64,000 nt of DNA, taken from the NCBI RefSeq assembly GCF_002419965.1, contig NZ_DIHC01000031.1, positions 99,845 through 163,844 on the forward strand, written 5' to 3'. The notes under the pieces are model-generated. The model made no database searches, was not told the DNA's origin, and saw only the letters and a program-made list of their open reading frames with translations. Positions 46,128 to 55,665 of the stretch are shown here, one piece after another; the first letter of the stretch is position 1, and each line of letters opens with the position of its first letter. Made by a program: the position numbers and the translations under genes. The stretch is from Pseudomonas sp. UBA5706 (GTDB lineage: Bacteria; Pseudomonadota; Gammaproteobacteria; Pseudomonadales; Pseudomonadaceae).

Positions 46128-46313
46128 TCCTTGGCTTGGCCATGTGCAGCACGGCACGGCCGCGGTGACGTATTTAGATCCCTGCCGCCGTTAACCCGTG
46201 TTGCCACACAAACCGTCCGTGGCTGACGGTTACAGGCCCGGCCACAACCAGTACGGCAGCGGCGTAATCCGCTAGCATGACCCGCACTTTCCTACTCCCT
46301 TGCGGAAATCGTC

Positions 46314-48713
46314 ATGCCCATGCCCGACTCGACCACTCACCGTACCCTGACCCTGCCTAACGGCTTGTGCGTGACGCTGTGCTCGGCGCCGAGGCTCAAG
46401 CGTTGCGCGGCGGCGCTGCGGGTGGCGGTGGGCAGTCATGATGTGCCTGCACAGTGGCCAGGACTGGCGCACTTTCTCGAACACCTTTTTTTCTTAGGCA
46501 CTGAGCGCTTTGCTACCGACCAAAACCTGATGACCTACGTCCAGCGCCACGGCGGACAGGTCAATGCCAGCACTGGCGAACGCACTACGGATTTCTTTTT
46601 CGAACTGGCTCCGCCTGCATTTGCGGGAGGTCTGGAGCGTTTGTGCGAAATGCTCGCCCATCCACGCATGACTCAGCCCGATCAACTGCGCGAGCGTGAA
46701 GTGCTGCACGCCGAATTCATCGCCTGGTCACGGGATAATGCTTCGCGTGAACGGCTAAAACGCCTTCAACCACTGTCGGCGTTACACCCTTTGCGCTGGT
46801 TTCACGCGGGCAACCGGTTCAGCCTGCCAGTTCCGCGTCCTGCATTTCAGCAGGCGCTGCAGGCTTTTTACCGGACCTTCTATCAGGCAGGTCAGATGAT
46901 CTTGAGCCTGGCCGGCCCCCAGACGCTGGACGAACTGCAGGCCTTGGCGACTGCACATGGCAGGTATTTCGCCAAGGGCCAGAAGGTCGAACAATCGTCC
47001 CCACCGGCGCTTATGGGCAACCAAACGAACATCCATGTGCAAACCGACCTGCACGGGGTGCATTTGATGGTTGCGTGCGAAGGGCTGCCCTCCGGGCATC
47101 AGCAAGCCGCTGCATTCCTCTGCGTCTGGATCAACAACGCGCAGGCAGGGGGGTTAGTCGCGCAGCTGCGTGATCGCGGACTGATTGAGTCGTTCAAGGC
47201 GCAGGTACGGTATGAGTTTGCCGGGCAGGTGTTGTTTGAAATCGACGCTGCACTCCCTCAGGGACTTGCGCAAACGGCAGATATCCAAAACCTGATCTTC
47301 AGCTGGCTAACCTTCTTCAAAGCCCACTACCGCCAGTTGCTCGATGAATACACCTTGCTTGAGAAGCGCCGACTGGCAGTCCTGAGCGCCCTGCCCCTAG
47401 CTCGCCACTACAATGATGAGTCCGGCATGCCGGGCCTTTCGGATCCGGTGATTCAGGCACTGGACGCCCTGCTCGATACGCTGGTGCGGCAATCGCAGTT
47501 ACAGCCATCGCCTACGCCAACGAAACCGGTACTCACCGACACCAACTGGTGCTTGCCCCGGCCAAACCCGTTTTTGCGCCCTCCCCAAGCGCTCGCCATG
47601 CGGGCGCCAATGCCGCCCTCGCTGACGTTCAGCGACAGCCTCCCAGCCACTGGCGAGGCCGCAATCTACCTGGCCTGGGCGCTTCAAAGCCCGCAGCCAA
47701 CACTGCATTCGATGCTCTGCGACAGCCTCAAAACACTGAGCGCCGATGCCCAGCAAGCCGGGGTGACACTGACGTTCACAGCTTACGGTAACCATTGGCA
47801 GCTAAAAGCGAGCGGTCTTGCAGAGACGATTCCTGCCGTTCTTGAGCAGGCACTGAACCGGCTCAGTTGTCCTGATCGCCAGGCGCTGAGGCGCTACGGG
47901 CAGTCAAGCAACGAGCCTGCGCCTATCCCGATTCGCCAGTTGCTAAAGACATTTGCTGATCATTTTCTGAACAGTACCAGTGCCGCAGACACGCATGACC
48001 TGAAGAGCGTCTGGGCAACCGCGCGTTGGATCGGCTTTGCGACGGGCGTGCACAGCGCCAGTCAACCCGCGCTGCTTCACGCCCTTCGCGATACGCCCGG
48101 CGTGCCTGGCGAAACTCGCAAACTGCTCCTGGCGCCAACAACTGCACAGCGTTGGGCAATCGAACCGTCAGAGTCTTCCGAGAATGCTGTGCTGCTGTTC
48201 TACCCTGTGCCCTCGAACAGCATCGAGGACGAGGCCATATGGCGATGCTTCGCACATGTGGTTCAAGCGCCGTTCTACCAGCGTCTTCGAGTGGAGCTGC
48301 AATTGGGCTACGCGGTATTCAGCGGTTTCCGACAGATCGCCGGGCATGGCGGGGTACTGTTCGGCGTGCAATCGCCCAGCACAACGGCGGGCCAGTTGAT
48401 CGAACACATCGAAGCATTCATGAAAACGCTGCCAGTGCTGATCGAGGAAGCCGATACGCGGTCGGTGCTCAAGGTTCTGCAAAGTCAGCTGGAGCCGGCC
48501 ACCATGGACCTCTCGCAAGGCGCTGAAATGCTTTGGCAGGCTCATCTTGCAGGCCACTCGGCGGATTACAGTGCGCGCCTGCGATATTTAACTGCACATC
48601 TTCATGTTGCAGGGCTGCGCGCCGCTGCCAACCGAATAGCGCAATCCCAAGCCTGGGCCTTTTGCCTTTCAAACCGCCCGAGCCCCAACGGGTCGACCCT
48701 TGCGTCCCCATGA
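46314..48713 (+). CDS. pqqF: PqqF, M16 zinc peptidase of PQQ synthesis
   Basis: 799 residues. Inverted zinc motif H53-FLE-H57 (LAHFLEHLFFLG) near the N-terminus with the third ligand Glu about 70-80 residues later (EREVLHAEF). Then the inactive C-terminal M16 half. PqqF trims or frees the linked Glu-Tyr from PqqA. First gene of the pqq cluster, 157 bases ahead of pqqA; an alternative start ATG is two codons later. Confidence 0.93.
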   Translation: MPMPDSTTHRTLTLPNGLCVTLCSAPRLKRCAAALRVAVGSHDVPAQWPGLAHFLEHLFFLGTERFATDQNLMTYVQRHGGQVNASTGERTTDFFFELAPPAFAGGLERLCEMLAHPRMTQPDQLREREVLHAEFIAWSRDNASRERLKRLQPLSALHPLRWFHAGNRFSLPVPRPAFQQALQAFYRTFYQAGQMILSLAGPQTLDELQALATAHGRYFAKGQKVEQSSPPALMGNQTNIHVQTDLHGVHLMVACEGLPSGHQQAAAFLCVWINNAQAGGLVAQLRDRGLIESFKAQVRYEFAGQVLFEIDAALPQGLAQTADIQNLIFSWLTFFKAHYRQLLDEYTLLEKRRLAVLSALPLARHYNDESGMPGLSDPVIQALDALLDTLVRQSQLQPSPTPTKPVLTDTNWCLPRPNPFLRPPQALAMRAPMPPSLTFSDSLPATGEAAIYLAWALQSPQPTLHSMLCDSLKTLSADAQQAGVTLTFTAYGNHWQLKASGLAETIPAVLEQALNRLSCPDRQALRRYGQSSNEPAPIPIRQLLKTFADHFLNSTSAADTHDLKSVWATARWIGFATGVHSASQPALLHALRDTPGVPGETRKLLLAPTTAQRWAIEPSESSENAVLLFYPVPSNSIEDEAIWRCFAHVVQAPFYQRLRVELQLGYAVFSGFRQIAGHGGVLFGVQSPSTTAGQLIEHIEAFMKTLPVLIEEADTRSVLKVLQSQLEPATMDLSQGAEMLWQAHLAGHSADYSARLRYLTAHLHVAGLRAAANRIAQSQAWAFCLSNRPSPNGSTLASP

Positions 48714-48870
48714 TCATTGCTGCACATGCAAAACGCTTTATCCAATTTGTCATCGTTGGGCGCGCGACATTTTTAGTAGCATAGGCCCCTAAGCATTTTG
48801 AACGTCTCCTCTTGCAGGTGTACTAAAAGATGTACCACCCACCGCTGCACTAACCCGGAAGGAGTCTCCT
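48714..48870 (+). promoter_or_regulatory. pqqF-pqqA intergenic region
   Basis: 157 bases. The very strong ribosome site GGAAGGAG lies eight bases before pqqA, matching the need for abundant PqqA. A separate pqqA promoter is likely here; no exact hexamers assigned. Confidence 0.5.
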
Positions 48871-48945
48871 ATGTCGTGGACCAAACCTGCTTACACCGAT
48901 CTGCGTATCGGCTTTGAAGTCACCATGTACTTCGCAAGCCGTTGA
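48871..48945 (+). CDS. pqqA: Coenzyme PQQ precursor peptide PqqA
   Basis: 24 residues, starting [14 protein letters not shown] and ending ASR. The two residues that become PQQ are in place: Glu16 and Tyr20 (F-E-V-T-M-Y). Strong GGAAGGAG ribosome site. Followed at once by a hairpin with T-tract, so most transcripts probably stop here, giving far more PqqA than the enzymes downstream. Confidence 0.98.
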
Positions 48946-48960
48946 TTTCTGCGCGGTGAA

Positions 48961-48987
48961 AAGCCTCGGTTCGCCGGGGCTTTTTTG
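48961..48987 (+). terminator. Attenuating terminator after pqqA
   Basis: Arms AAGCCTCGG / CCGGGGCTT (one G-T pair) around TTCG, then TTTT. 15 bases after the pqqA stop and before pqqB. Confidence 0.85.
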
Positions 48988-49064
48988 TGACAGGGTCAAA
49001 GATTTCAAAGCGCGGCGTTCTGACGCGAAACAGGGCGTCGATGCCCAATTGGTACGGAGAAGAC

Positions 49065-49976
49065 ATGCACATCCAGATTCTTGGCTCGGCGGCGGGCGGC
49101 GGCTTTCCGCAATGGAACTGCAACTGCGTCAATTGCGCAGGCTTTCGTGACGGCAGCCTGCGGGCCCACGCTCGCACTCAGTCGTCCATTGCCCTGTCGG
49201 ATGACGGCGTGAATTGGGTCCTGTGCAATGCCTCGCCGGACATCCGCGCCCAACTGCAAGGCTTCGCGCCGATGCAGCCCAATCGCGGGCTGCGCGACAC
49301 GGGGATCGGCGCGGTCATCCTGATGGACAGCCAGATTGATCACACCACGGGCCTGCTGAGCCTGCGCGAAGGTTGCCCGCATCAGGTCTGGTGCACTGAC
49401 ATGGTCCACGAAGACCTGAGCACCGGGTTTCCTCTGTTCAACATGCTCAAGCATTGGAACGGCGGTCTGGTCTGGAATCGCATCGATCTGGAAGGCAGCT
49501 TCGTGATCCCGGCCTGTCCGAACCTTCGCTTTACGCCTTTTCCGCTACGTAGCGCGGCACCGCCCTACTCGCCGCACCGATTCGACCCACATCCTGGAGA
49601 CAACATCGGGCTGATGGTCGAAGACCTGCGAACCGGCGGCAAGCTGTTTTACGCCCCCGGCCTTGGCAAGGTCGATGACGCCCTCCTGAAAAAAATGAGC
49701 GCTGCCGACTGTCTGCTGGTAGATGGCACGATGTGGGATGACGACGAGATGAAACGTCGTGGGGTGGGCACTCGCACTGGAACAGAGATGGGGCATCTGG
49801 CGCAGAAGGGCCCGGGCGGCATGTTGGAAGTGCTGGAAAAGCTGCCTGAACAGCGCAAAGTGCTTATCCACATCAACAACACCAATCCGATTCTCGATGA
49901 AGACTCCGCCGAGCGCGCCGAACTGGCCCGCCGTAACGTTGAAGTAGCCTTTGATGGCATGAGCATCGAGCTATAG
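49065..49976 (+). CDS. pqqB: PqqB, metallo-beta-lactamase-fold hydroxylase of PQQ synthesis
   Basis: 303 residues from the ATG at 49065 (GGAGA upstream). Begins MHIQILGSAAGGGFPQWNCNCVNCAG with the structural zinc cysteines. The metal site has DSQIDHTTGLL, lacking the first His of classic HxHxDH, as in all PqqB. It hydroxylates the Tyr of the Glu-Tyr intermediate. Confidence 0.97.
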   Translation: MHIQILGSAAGGGFPQWNCNCVNCAGFRDGSLRAHARTQSSIALSDDGVNWVLCNASPDIRAQLQGFAPMQPNRGLRDTGIGAVILMDSQIDHTTGLLSLREGCPHQVWCTDMVHEDLSTGFPLFNMLKHWNGGLVWNRIDLEGSFVIPACPNLRFTPFPLRSAAPPYSPHRFDPHPGDNIGLMVEDLRTGGKLFYAPGLGKVDDALLKKMSAADCLLVDGTMWDDDEMKRRGVGTRTGTEMGHLAQKGPGGMLEVLEKLPEQRKVLIHINNTNPILDEDSAERAELARRNVEVAFDGMSIEL

Positions 49977-50122
49977 CGGCATGGCTGGCCGGCGCTGGCG
50001 ATCTTGCAGAAGTCACTCTCGGCGAGCGTTACTGCTACACGTCGGCTGCAAGCCAGTGCCTTGTGCAGACAAGTTTGAATACCCCGCAGAACCTGCGACG
50101 GCTGATTAAGGAACGTGCTGAC

Positions 50123-50878
50123 ATGACTGACCCAACGCCGCTTTCCCCCGCTGAATTCGAACAGGCCCTGCGCGCCAAAGGCGCGTACTACCACATTTAC
50201 CACCCCTTCCATGTGGCGATGTATGAAGGCCGTGCCACTCGCGAGCAGATTCAGGGCTGGGTCGCCAACCGGTTCTATTACCAGGTGAATATTCCGCTCA
50301 AAGACGCTGCGATCCTGGCTAACTGCCCGGACCGTGAGATTCGTCGCGAATGGATTCAGCGCTTGCTCGATCACGATGGTGCGCCCGGTGAAGACGGCGG
50401 GATCGAGGCCTGGTTGCGTCTGGGTCAAGCCGTAGGCCTGGACCCGGACCAGCTGCGTTCGCAGGAATTAGTACTACCGGGCGTACGATTTGCCGTCGAT
50501 GCCTATGTGAATTTCGCCCGGCGCGCCAACTGGCAGGAAGCGGCCAGCAGCTCGCTGACCGAATTGTTCGCGCCGCAGATCCATCAGTCGCGTCTGGACA
50601 GCTGGCCGCAGCATTACCCGTGGATCGACCCGGCGGGTTACGAATATTTCCGCACCCGTCTGGGCCAGGCACGGCGCGACGTCGAGCACGGTCTGGCCAT
50701 CACGCTGCAGCACTACACCACCTGGGAAGGCCAGCAGCGCATGCTGGAAATCCTGCAGTTCAAACTCGACATTTTGTGGAGCATGCTGGACGCCATGAGC
50801 ATGGCCTACGAGCTGAAACGTCCGCCTTATCACAGCGTCACCGACCAACGCGTCTGGCATAAAGGAATCGCCCTATGA
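50123..50878 (+). CDS. pqqC: PqqC, pyrroloquinoline-quinone synthase
   Basis: 251 residues from the ATG at 50123; longer in-frame starts have no binding site. Heme-oxygenase-like helical bundle with YYHIYHPFHVAMYEG near the N-terminus and LQHYTTWEGQQRMLEIL near the end. It carries out the last ring closure and eight-electron oxidation without cofactor. Overlaps pqqD by ATGA. Confidence 0.97.
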   Translation: MTDPTPLSPAEFEQALRAKGAYYHIYHPFHVAMYEGRATREQIQGWVANRFYYQVNIPLKDAAILANCPDREIRREWIQRLLDHDGAPGEDGGIEAWLRLGQAVGLDPDQLRSQELVLPGVRFAVDAYVNFARRANWQEAASSSLTELFAPQIHQSRLDSWPQHYPWIDPAGYEYFRTRLGQARRDVEHGLAITLQHYTTWEGQQRMLEILQFKLDILWSMLDAMSMAYELKRPPYHSVTDQRVWHKGIAL

Positions 50879-51165
50879 GCTTCAACCGTGAACAGGTGCC
50901 GAGCTGGCGCCGGGGTTATCGCTTCCAGTTTGAACCGGCGCAGAATGGCCACGTGCTGCTGTACCCGGAGGGCATGATCAAGCTCAACGAAAGCGCAAGC
51001 GCGATCGGCGGCTTGATCGACGGCCAGCGCAGCGTGGGTGAGATAATCGCCGCGCTTGACGAGAAATTCCCCGGTTTCCCCGAGCTTGGCACCGATGTCG
51101 AGCAATTCATGGAGGTCGCGCGTGCTGAACACTGGATCGAACTTGCCCCTATTGCCGGCAAATGA
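50875..51165 (+). CDS. pqqD: PqqD peptide chaperone
   Basis: 96 residues, the small winged-helix RRE domain (YRFQFEPAQNGHVLLYPEGMIKLN, two blocks). It binds PqqA and presents it to PqqE. Overlaps pqqC at the start. Confidence 0.96.
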   Translation: MSFNREQVPSWRRGYRFQFEPAQNGHVLLYPEGMIKLNESASAIGGLIDGQRSVGEIIAALDEKFPGFPELGTDVEQFMEVARAEHWIELAPIAGK

Positions 51166-51187
51166 GTCAGCAGTCACAAAGTCCAAG

Positions 51188-52324
51188 GTGCACATTCCGC
51201 CGACGCCTCCCGTCGGGCTGCCGCTGTGGCTGCTCGCTGAGCTGACCTACCGCTGCCCGCTGCAATGCCCGTACTGCTCCAACCCGCTGGACTTCGCAAA
51301 ACAGGGCCAGGAACTGACCACCGAGCAGTGGTTCAAGGTAATGGCCGAAGCGCGGCAGATGGGCGCGGCGCAGATCGGCTTTTCCGGTGGCGAGCCCCTA
51401 GTGCGTCAGGACCTGGCCCAATTGATCGCTGAAGCGCGCCGGCTGGGCTTCTACACCAATCTGATCACCTCGGGCATCGGCTTGACCGAGCAGAAAATCA
51501 TCGATTTCAAGGAAGCAGGTCTGGACCATATTCAGATCAGCTTTCAAGCCAGCGATGAGCAAGTAAACAACATGCTTGCGGGCTCGAAAAAAGCCTTTGC
51601 GCAAAAGCTGGAAATGGCCCGGGCGGTGAAAAAGCATGGTTATCCAATGGTGCTCAACTTCGTGACCCATCGGCACAACATCGACAGAATCGACAAGATC
51701 ATCGAGCTGTGTGTGGCGCTGGAGGCGGATTTCGTCGAGCTGGCCACCTGTCAGTTCTACGGCTGGGCGCACCTTAATCGCGTGGGCTTGCTGCCGACCA
51801 AGGATCAATTGGTTCGCGCCGAGCGCATTACCAACGAATATCGCGTCAAACTGGCGGCCGAAAATCACCCGGTCAAACTGATCTTCGTCACCCCCGACTA
51901 TTACGAAGAACGGCCGAAAGCCTGCATGAATGGCTGGGGCAATCTATTCCTGACCGTGACCCCGGATGGCACTGCGCTACCTTGCCATGGGGCCCGGCAA
52001 ATGCCGATTCAGTTTCCCAACGTGCGCGATCACAGCATGCAGCACATCTGGTACGAATCCTTCGGTTTCAATCGCTTTCGCGGGTACGAATGGATGCCCG
52101 AACCTTGTCGGTCTTGCGACGAGAAAGAGAAGGACTTTGGCGGCTGTCGCTGTCAGGCCTTTATGCTCACCGGCGACGCCAGCAATACGGACCCGGTGTG
52201 CAGCAAGTCGCCACAACACAGCCTGATCACCCAGGCGCGCGACGAAGCCGAGTATGCTAGCCAGACCATCGAGCAACTGGCCTTCCGCAATGAACGAAAT
52301 TCTCGCCTCATCGCCAAATCCTGA
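51188..52324 (+). CDS. pqqE: PqqE radical SAM peptide cyclase
   Basis: About 378 residues if it starts at the GTG 51188. The SAM cluster is CPLQCPYCSNP (CxxxCxxC, near residue 25-35); the SPASM-type cysteines near the C-terminus are in EPCRSCDEKEKDFGGCRCQAF. It joins Glu and Tyr of PqqA by a C-C bond. In-frame starts upstream (GTG 51122, ATG 51095) would overlap pqqD; the ATG at 51162 is in another frame. The true start is uncertain and may depend on coupling with pqqD. Confidence 0.95.
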   Translation: MHIPPTPPVGLPLWLLAELTYRCPLQCPYCSNPLDFAKQGQELTTEQWFKVMAEARQMGAAQIGFSGGEPLVRQDLAQLIAEARRLGFYTNLITSGIGLTEQKIIDFKEAGLDHIQISFQASDEQVNNMLAGSKKAFAQKLEMARAVKKHGYPMVLNFVTHRHNIDRIDKIIELCVALEADFVELATCQFYGWAHLNRVGLLPTKDQLVRAERITNEYRVKLAAENHPVKLIFVTPDYYEERPKACMNGWGNLFLTVTPDGTALPCHGARQMPIQFPNVRDHSMQHIWYESFGFNRFRGYEWMPEPCRSCDEKEKDFGGCRCQAFMLTGDASNTDPVCSKSPQHSLITQARDEAEYASQTIEQLAFRNERNSRLIAKS

Positions 52325-54116
52325 CCTGTTCTCTGCCGCTCAGGCCGTGGCGGCCGGCACCGACTTCGCCGAACTGAACGTCAGCCCCGCCGGCCTTTTC
52401 TGGAGCGAATTCCGCCCACAGGACGCAGCGTCGCGCATCTGGCGCTGGAGTAATGGTGCAACCACATGCCTGACCCCGGACGGTTTCAGCGTTCGTAGCC
52501 GCGTTTATGAATACGGCGGCGGCTCGTTTTGCCTGACCGACGATGCGGTGGCGTTCGTCAATGAAACCGATCAACAGATCTACATCCAGCCTTTCGACGC
52601 CAGCACTGCGCACGCCCTGACTCAAGGCGACAAACGTTATGGCGACGTGCGGTTCGCGCGCGGACAGATTCTGGCGGTCGAGGAGGACAAAGACGTTCAC
52701 CGCCTGGTAGCGATCAATCTCGTGGATGGCCGATGTGACGTGCTGGCCGAAGGTGCCGACTTCTATGCTTCCCCGACGTTGAGTCCCGACGGCAACCGCC
52801 TGGTGTGGATCGAGTGGTGGCGCCCGCATCAGCCATGGACGTCGACCAGGCTGCTGAGCGCTGAGCGCCAGCCCGATGCCACATGGGGTCGTGCACATTG
52901 TCTGGCCGGAGGGTTGGGGTTTGAAGCGTTGCAGCAACCGCGTTTCGATGAACAAGGCCGCCTGTACTGCCTGACCGATCGCGCGGGTTTCTGGCAGCCT
53001 TGGGTCGAGACGCTGGATGGCTTCGAAGCGTTACCCGCCGCCAAAGCCGATCATGCACCTGCACCTTGGCAACTGGGCGGCTCCAGTTTCCTGCCGCTCG
53101 ATGACGGCGCTTATCTGGCCAGTTGGTCGGAGGACGGCATGGGCGTGTTAGCTGTGCGCGCCTGCGACGGTTCGATGGCAGATTTCAGCGGCCAATACGG
53201 CCGTTTCCGCAGCCTGGCGTTGGACGAGCACTACATTTATTGCATCGCAGCTTCTGCCACCAGCCCGTCTGCAGTGCTGGCGATCAGTCGTTCCGACAAA
53301 AGCGTTCAGGTGCTCGCCGGGGGTGTCGCGCCTTTGCCTGCCGAGCGCATCAGCCGCCCGCAGACCCTGCGCTATCCCAGCGGTTCGGGCGAGGCGCACG
53401 GCTATTTCTACCCGGCCATGACCGACGAAGAAAAACCGCCCTTGGTGGTGTTCATTCATGGCGGCCCCACTTCGGCCTGCTACCCGGTCCTCGATCCGCG
53501 CATTCAGTTCTGGACGCAACGGGGCTTCGCCGTCGCGGACCTCAACTACCGGGGCAGCACTGGTTATGGCCGTGCTTATCGGCAGGCGTTGTTTCTGGAG
53601 TGGGGCGTGGTCGATGTCGAAGATGCCTGCGCAGTGGTCGAGTACCTGGGCAATCAGGGCCTTATCGACCCGAGCAAGGCGTTCATTCGCGGTGGCAGTG
53701 CAGGTGGCTACACGACCCTGTGCGCACTGGCGTTCAAAGATGTGTTCCGGGCGGGCGCGAGTCTCTACGGCGTCAGCGATCCATTGGCGTTGGCCGCGGC
53801 AACGCATAAGTTCGAGGCCGATTATCTGGACTGGCTGATCGGCGACCCGGACGTCGACCTGATGCGCTACCGCGAACGCACGCCGTTGTTGCATGCCGAG
53901 CAGATCAAGGTGCCGGTGATTTTCTTCCAAGGCGAACTCGACGCCGTGGTCGTTCCCGCCCAGACCCGCGACATGCTCGCCGCATTACTGGACAACGGCA
54001 TCCCCGCCGAAGGCCACTTCTACCCTGAAGAACGCCACGGCTTCCGCAAAGCCAGTAATCAGGCCCACGCGCTGGAAACTGAATGGGCTTTTTATAGGAA
54101 GGTGATTGATGGTTAA
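52290..54116 (+). CDS. S9-family (prolyl-oligopeptidase type) peptidase of the pqq cluster
   Basis: 608 residues from the ATG at 52290, overlapping the end of pqqE by 35 bases. N-terminal beta-propeller (about 30-360) and C-terminal alpha/beta hydrolase with nucleophile GGSAGG (Ser about 470), Asp in GELDAVV and His in ERHGF. HGGPTSA forms the oxyanion loop. Some pseudomonads call this pqqM (or pqqG/H); it is thought to help process PqqA fragments. Last gene of the plus-strand run. Confidence 0.9.
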   Translation: MNEILASSPNPDLFSAAQAVAAGTDFAELNVSPAGLFWSEFRPQDAASRIWRWSNGATTCLTPDGFSVRSRVYEYGGGSFCLTDDAVAFVNETDQQIYIQPFDASTAHALTQGDKRYGDVRFARGQILAVEEDKDVHRLVAINLVDGRCDVLAEGADFYASPTLSPDGNRLVWIEWWRPHQPWTSTRLLSAERQPDATWGRAHCLAGGLGFEALQQPRFDEQGRLYCLTDRAGFWQPWVETLDGFEALPAAKADHAPAPWQLGGSSFLPLDDGAYLASWSEDGMGVLAVRACDGSMADFSGQYGRFRSLALDEHYIYCIAASATSPSAVLAISRSDKSVQVLAGGVAPLPAERISRPQTLRYPSGSGEAHGYFYPAMTDEEKPPLVVFIHGGPTSACYPVLDPRIQFWTQRGFAVADLNYRGSTGYGRAYRQALFLEWGVVDVEDACAVVEYLGNQGLIDPSKAFIRGGSAGGYTTLCALAFKDVFRAGASLYGVSDPLALAAATHKFEADYLDWLIGDPDVDLMRYRERTPLLHAEQIKVPVIFFQGELDAVVVPAQTRDMLAALLDNGIPAEGHFYPEERHGFRKASNQAHALETEWAFYRKVIDG

Positions 54117-54626
54117 GGCAACGGCTTAAATCGGCAGGCCCCTGCTCTCTGGAAGCGAAATCGTTCTGGGGGTCATCCGCCGAGCAGTCGCTCTGGGAGG
54201 AACAATGCTTTCTAGGGGTCTCGGTGAACGCCGTACTGGCACGATGTAGCCTCTTTTGAGTTGGTGCTGGCGCCAGACGTCGCTAAACGATAAAGGTGGC
54301 AGCTGTATGCGGGTTAGCGAACCAGCCTCAAAGATACCGGCAGACCCGAAAGTTTCCGACGCACAGCCGCCATGACACGCGCCTTTACAGAGCTAGCCAC
54401 GAGGCAAACGCTGATGCGCTTTGAGAGGTCGGATCGCTAAATCCGGTCGTTGATTACAACGACGGTGAAGACCAGCGCGGACTATAGGGGCGAACAACCC
54501 AGCGGCTGGAATTCAGAAACGTCCTACAGTCCAGCGCATTTTCGACTTTCAGGTCCCGCCAGCTACTAGCCAAGCTGGACTAACATTTGCGCCTTAGCTA
54601 AGGCGATCACCGAGCGGGCGCCGTAC
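54117..54626. other. Non-coding gap after the pqq cluster
   Basis: 510 bases with no supported gene on either strand. A 14-bp perfect palindrome GCCTTAGCTAAGGC lies at about 54591-54604, close to the 3' end of the Pmp3-like gene. The rest looks like decayed sequence. Confidence 0.5.
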
Positions 54627-54788
54627 TTACTTACGGCTGGCGATGATGTAGACGGCGTGAATGATGCCGGGGATGTAGCCCAACAGGGTCAGCAGGATGT
54701 TGAGCCAGAATGCGCCAGCGAAGCCGACTTGCAGGAACACGCCCAGGGGTGGCAAGAGGATGGCGAAGATGATGCGGATGATGTCCAT
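54627..54788 (-). CDS. YqaE/Pmp3-family small membrane protein
   Basis: 53 residues with two hydrophobic segments (IIFAILLPPLGVFLQVGF and LNILLTLLGYIPGIIHAVYII), the Pmp3/UPF0057 layout. GGAG lies eight bases before the ATG at 54788; longer in-frame starts are rejected. Members are stress-linked proteins of the inner membrane; their role is unclear. Confidence 0.9.
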   Translation of the reverse strand: MDIIRIIFAILLPPLGVFLQVGFAGAFWLNILLTLLGYIPGIIHAVYIIASRK

Positions 54789-54895
54789 GGGTGAAGCTCC
54801 TGAAGGGAAATAGCCTAGTTGGGCCATACAGCTAATCGACCCTGTGCAGTCATAGGGGTTCCGCCGCGCGTTCGTTGCGCCTCTACCGAGCGAAT

Positions 54896-54932
54896 AAAAA
54901 ACGCCCCGCAGGCATGTTACCTGTGCGGGGCG
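54896..54932 (-). terminator. Terminator of the MOSC transcript
   Basis: CGCCCCGCA and TGCGGGGCG arms with AAAAAA on the plus-strand left side, i.e. a T-tract for the minus strand. Sits 44 bases after the aminotransferase-like gene. Confidence 0.85.
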
Positions 54933-54975
54933 AGCGTAAGTCACGCAAGACGGTATTCGGCCACGCAGCTTTGAT

Positions 54976-55665
54976 TCAGGCCATCAAGGGTCGGCTGGCG
55001 CTGCGCTGGGGTTTTGCGGCAATGCCCGCGAACCGGGGCGAGGCGGGCTCTCGGACAAAGCCCGCCAAGTCCTCGATCTGCGCGGTGCAAGCCTGCCCGC
55101 GAACAAGCAGGGCGGCGCTACGCGGGCTGCGGCTGGAGTGGTCGCCCAGCACCACGATATCGGCGCTGACGCTGTACGTATCTTCACAGAGCACGCCACG
55201 CTGCTGGCCGATCGCACCATGCGCCTCGCTGAGGATCAACAGGATGTTCAACGTCCGGCAAAGCTTCTCAACGCCCTTCACATAGGCGAGCGAGGCGGGG
55301 GTCACAATGCTGTCCTCCTGAATGGGCTGCAGGATGACCGCCACGGTTCGAGCATCAACGGCCGCATCCATCGCCGCCAGATCGTTGAACGGTACGCGGC
55401 AGAAATGGCTGGCCATGGACTCGATCAAACCCTCGAAACGCCCGCCGCTGGCGACAATCACGCCGCACTCGCCACGTCGATGTCGCGCGCCCCAGCGGCG
55501 CGCCAGGGTCATCGCCGCGGCACATGCATCCTGCTCGGCACCGAAGAAAGCAACCTGGTCGCTGGCGGTTCTCTGGCGCAAGCGCTGCAAAGGCGACAAC
55601 AGTGCAGGCGACTCCATGAGATTGTCTTCAATGGCGCAATGACCCAGCAGATTAAACAGGCTCAT
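54976..55665 (-). CDS. Short class III aminotransferase-like protein, probably not catalytic
   Basis: 229 residues from the ATG at 55665, which overlaps the MOSC gene stop by ATGA. The sequence follows the large domain of class III aminotransferases (FFGAEQDACAAAMTLAR; VAVILQPIQEDSIV; LLILSEAHGAIGQQR). However, the DEVQ motif is SEAH and the stretch that should carry the PLP lysine reads VVLGDHSSRSP, with no lysine. It is about half the usual length. The pair with MOSC and tight coupling suggest a retained non-enzymatic role, or decay. Confidence 0.65.
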   Translation of the reverse strand: MSLFNLLGHCAIEDNLMESPALLSPLQRLRQRTASDQVAFFGAEQDACAAAMTLARRWGARHRRGECGVIVASGGRFEGLIESMASHFCRVPFNDLAAMDAAVDARTVAVILQPIQEDSIVTPASLAYVKGVEKLCRTLNILLILSEAHGAIGQQRGVLCEDTYSVSADIVVLGDHSSRSPRSAALLVRGQACTAQIEDLAGFVREPASPRFAGIAAKPQRSASRPLMA

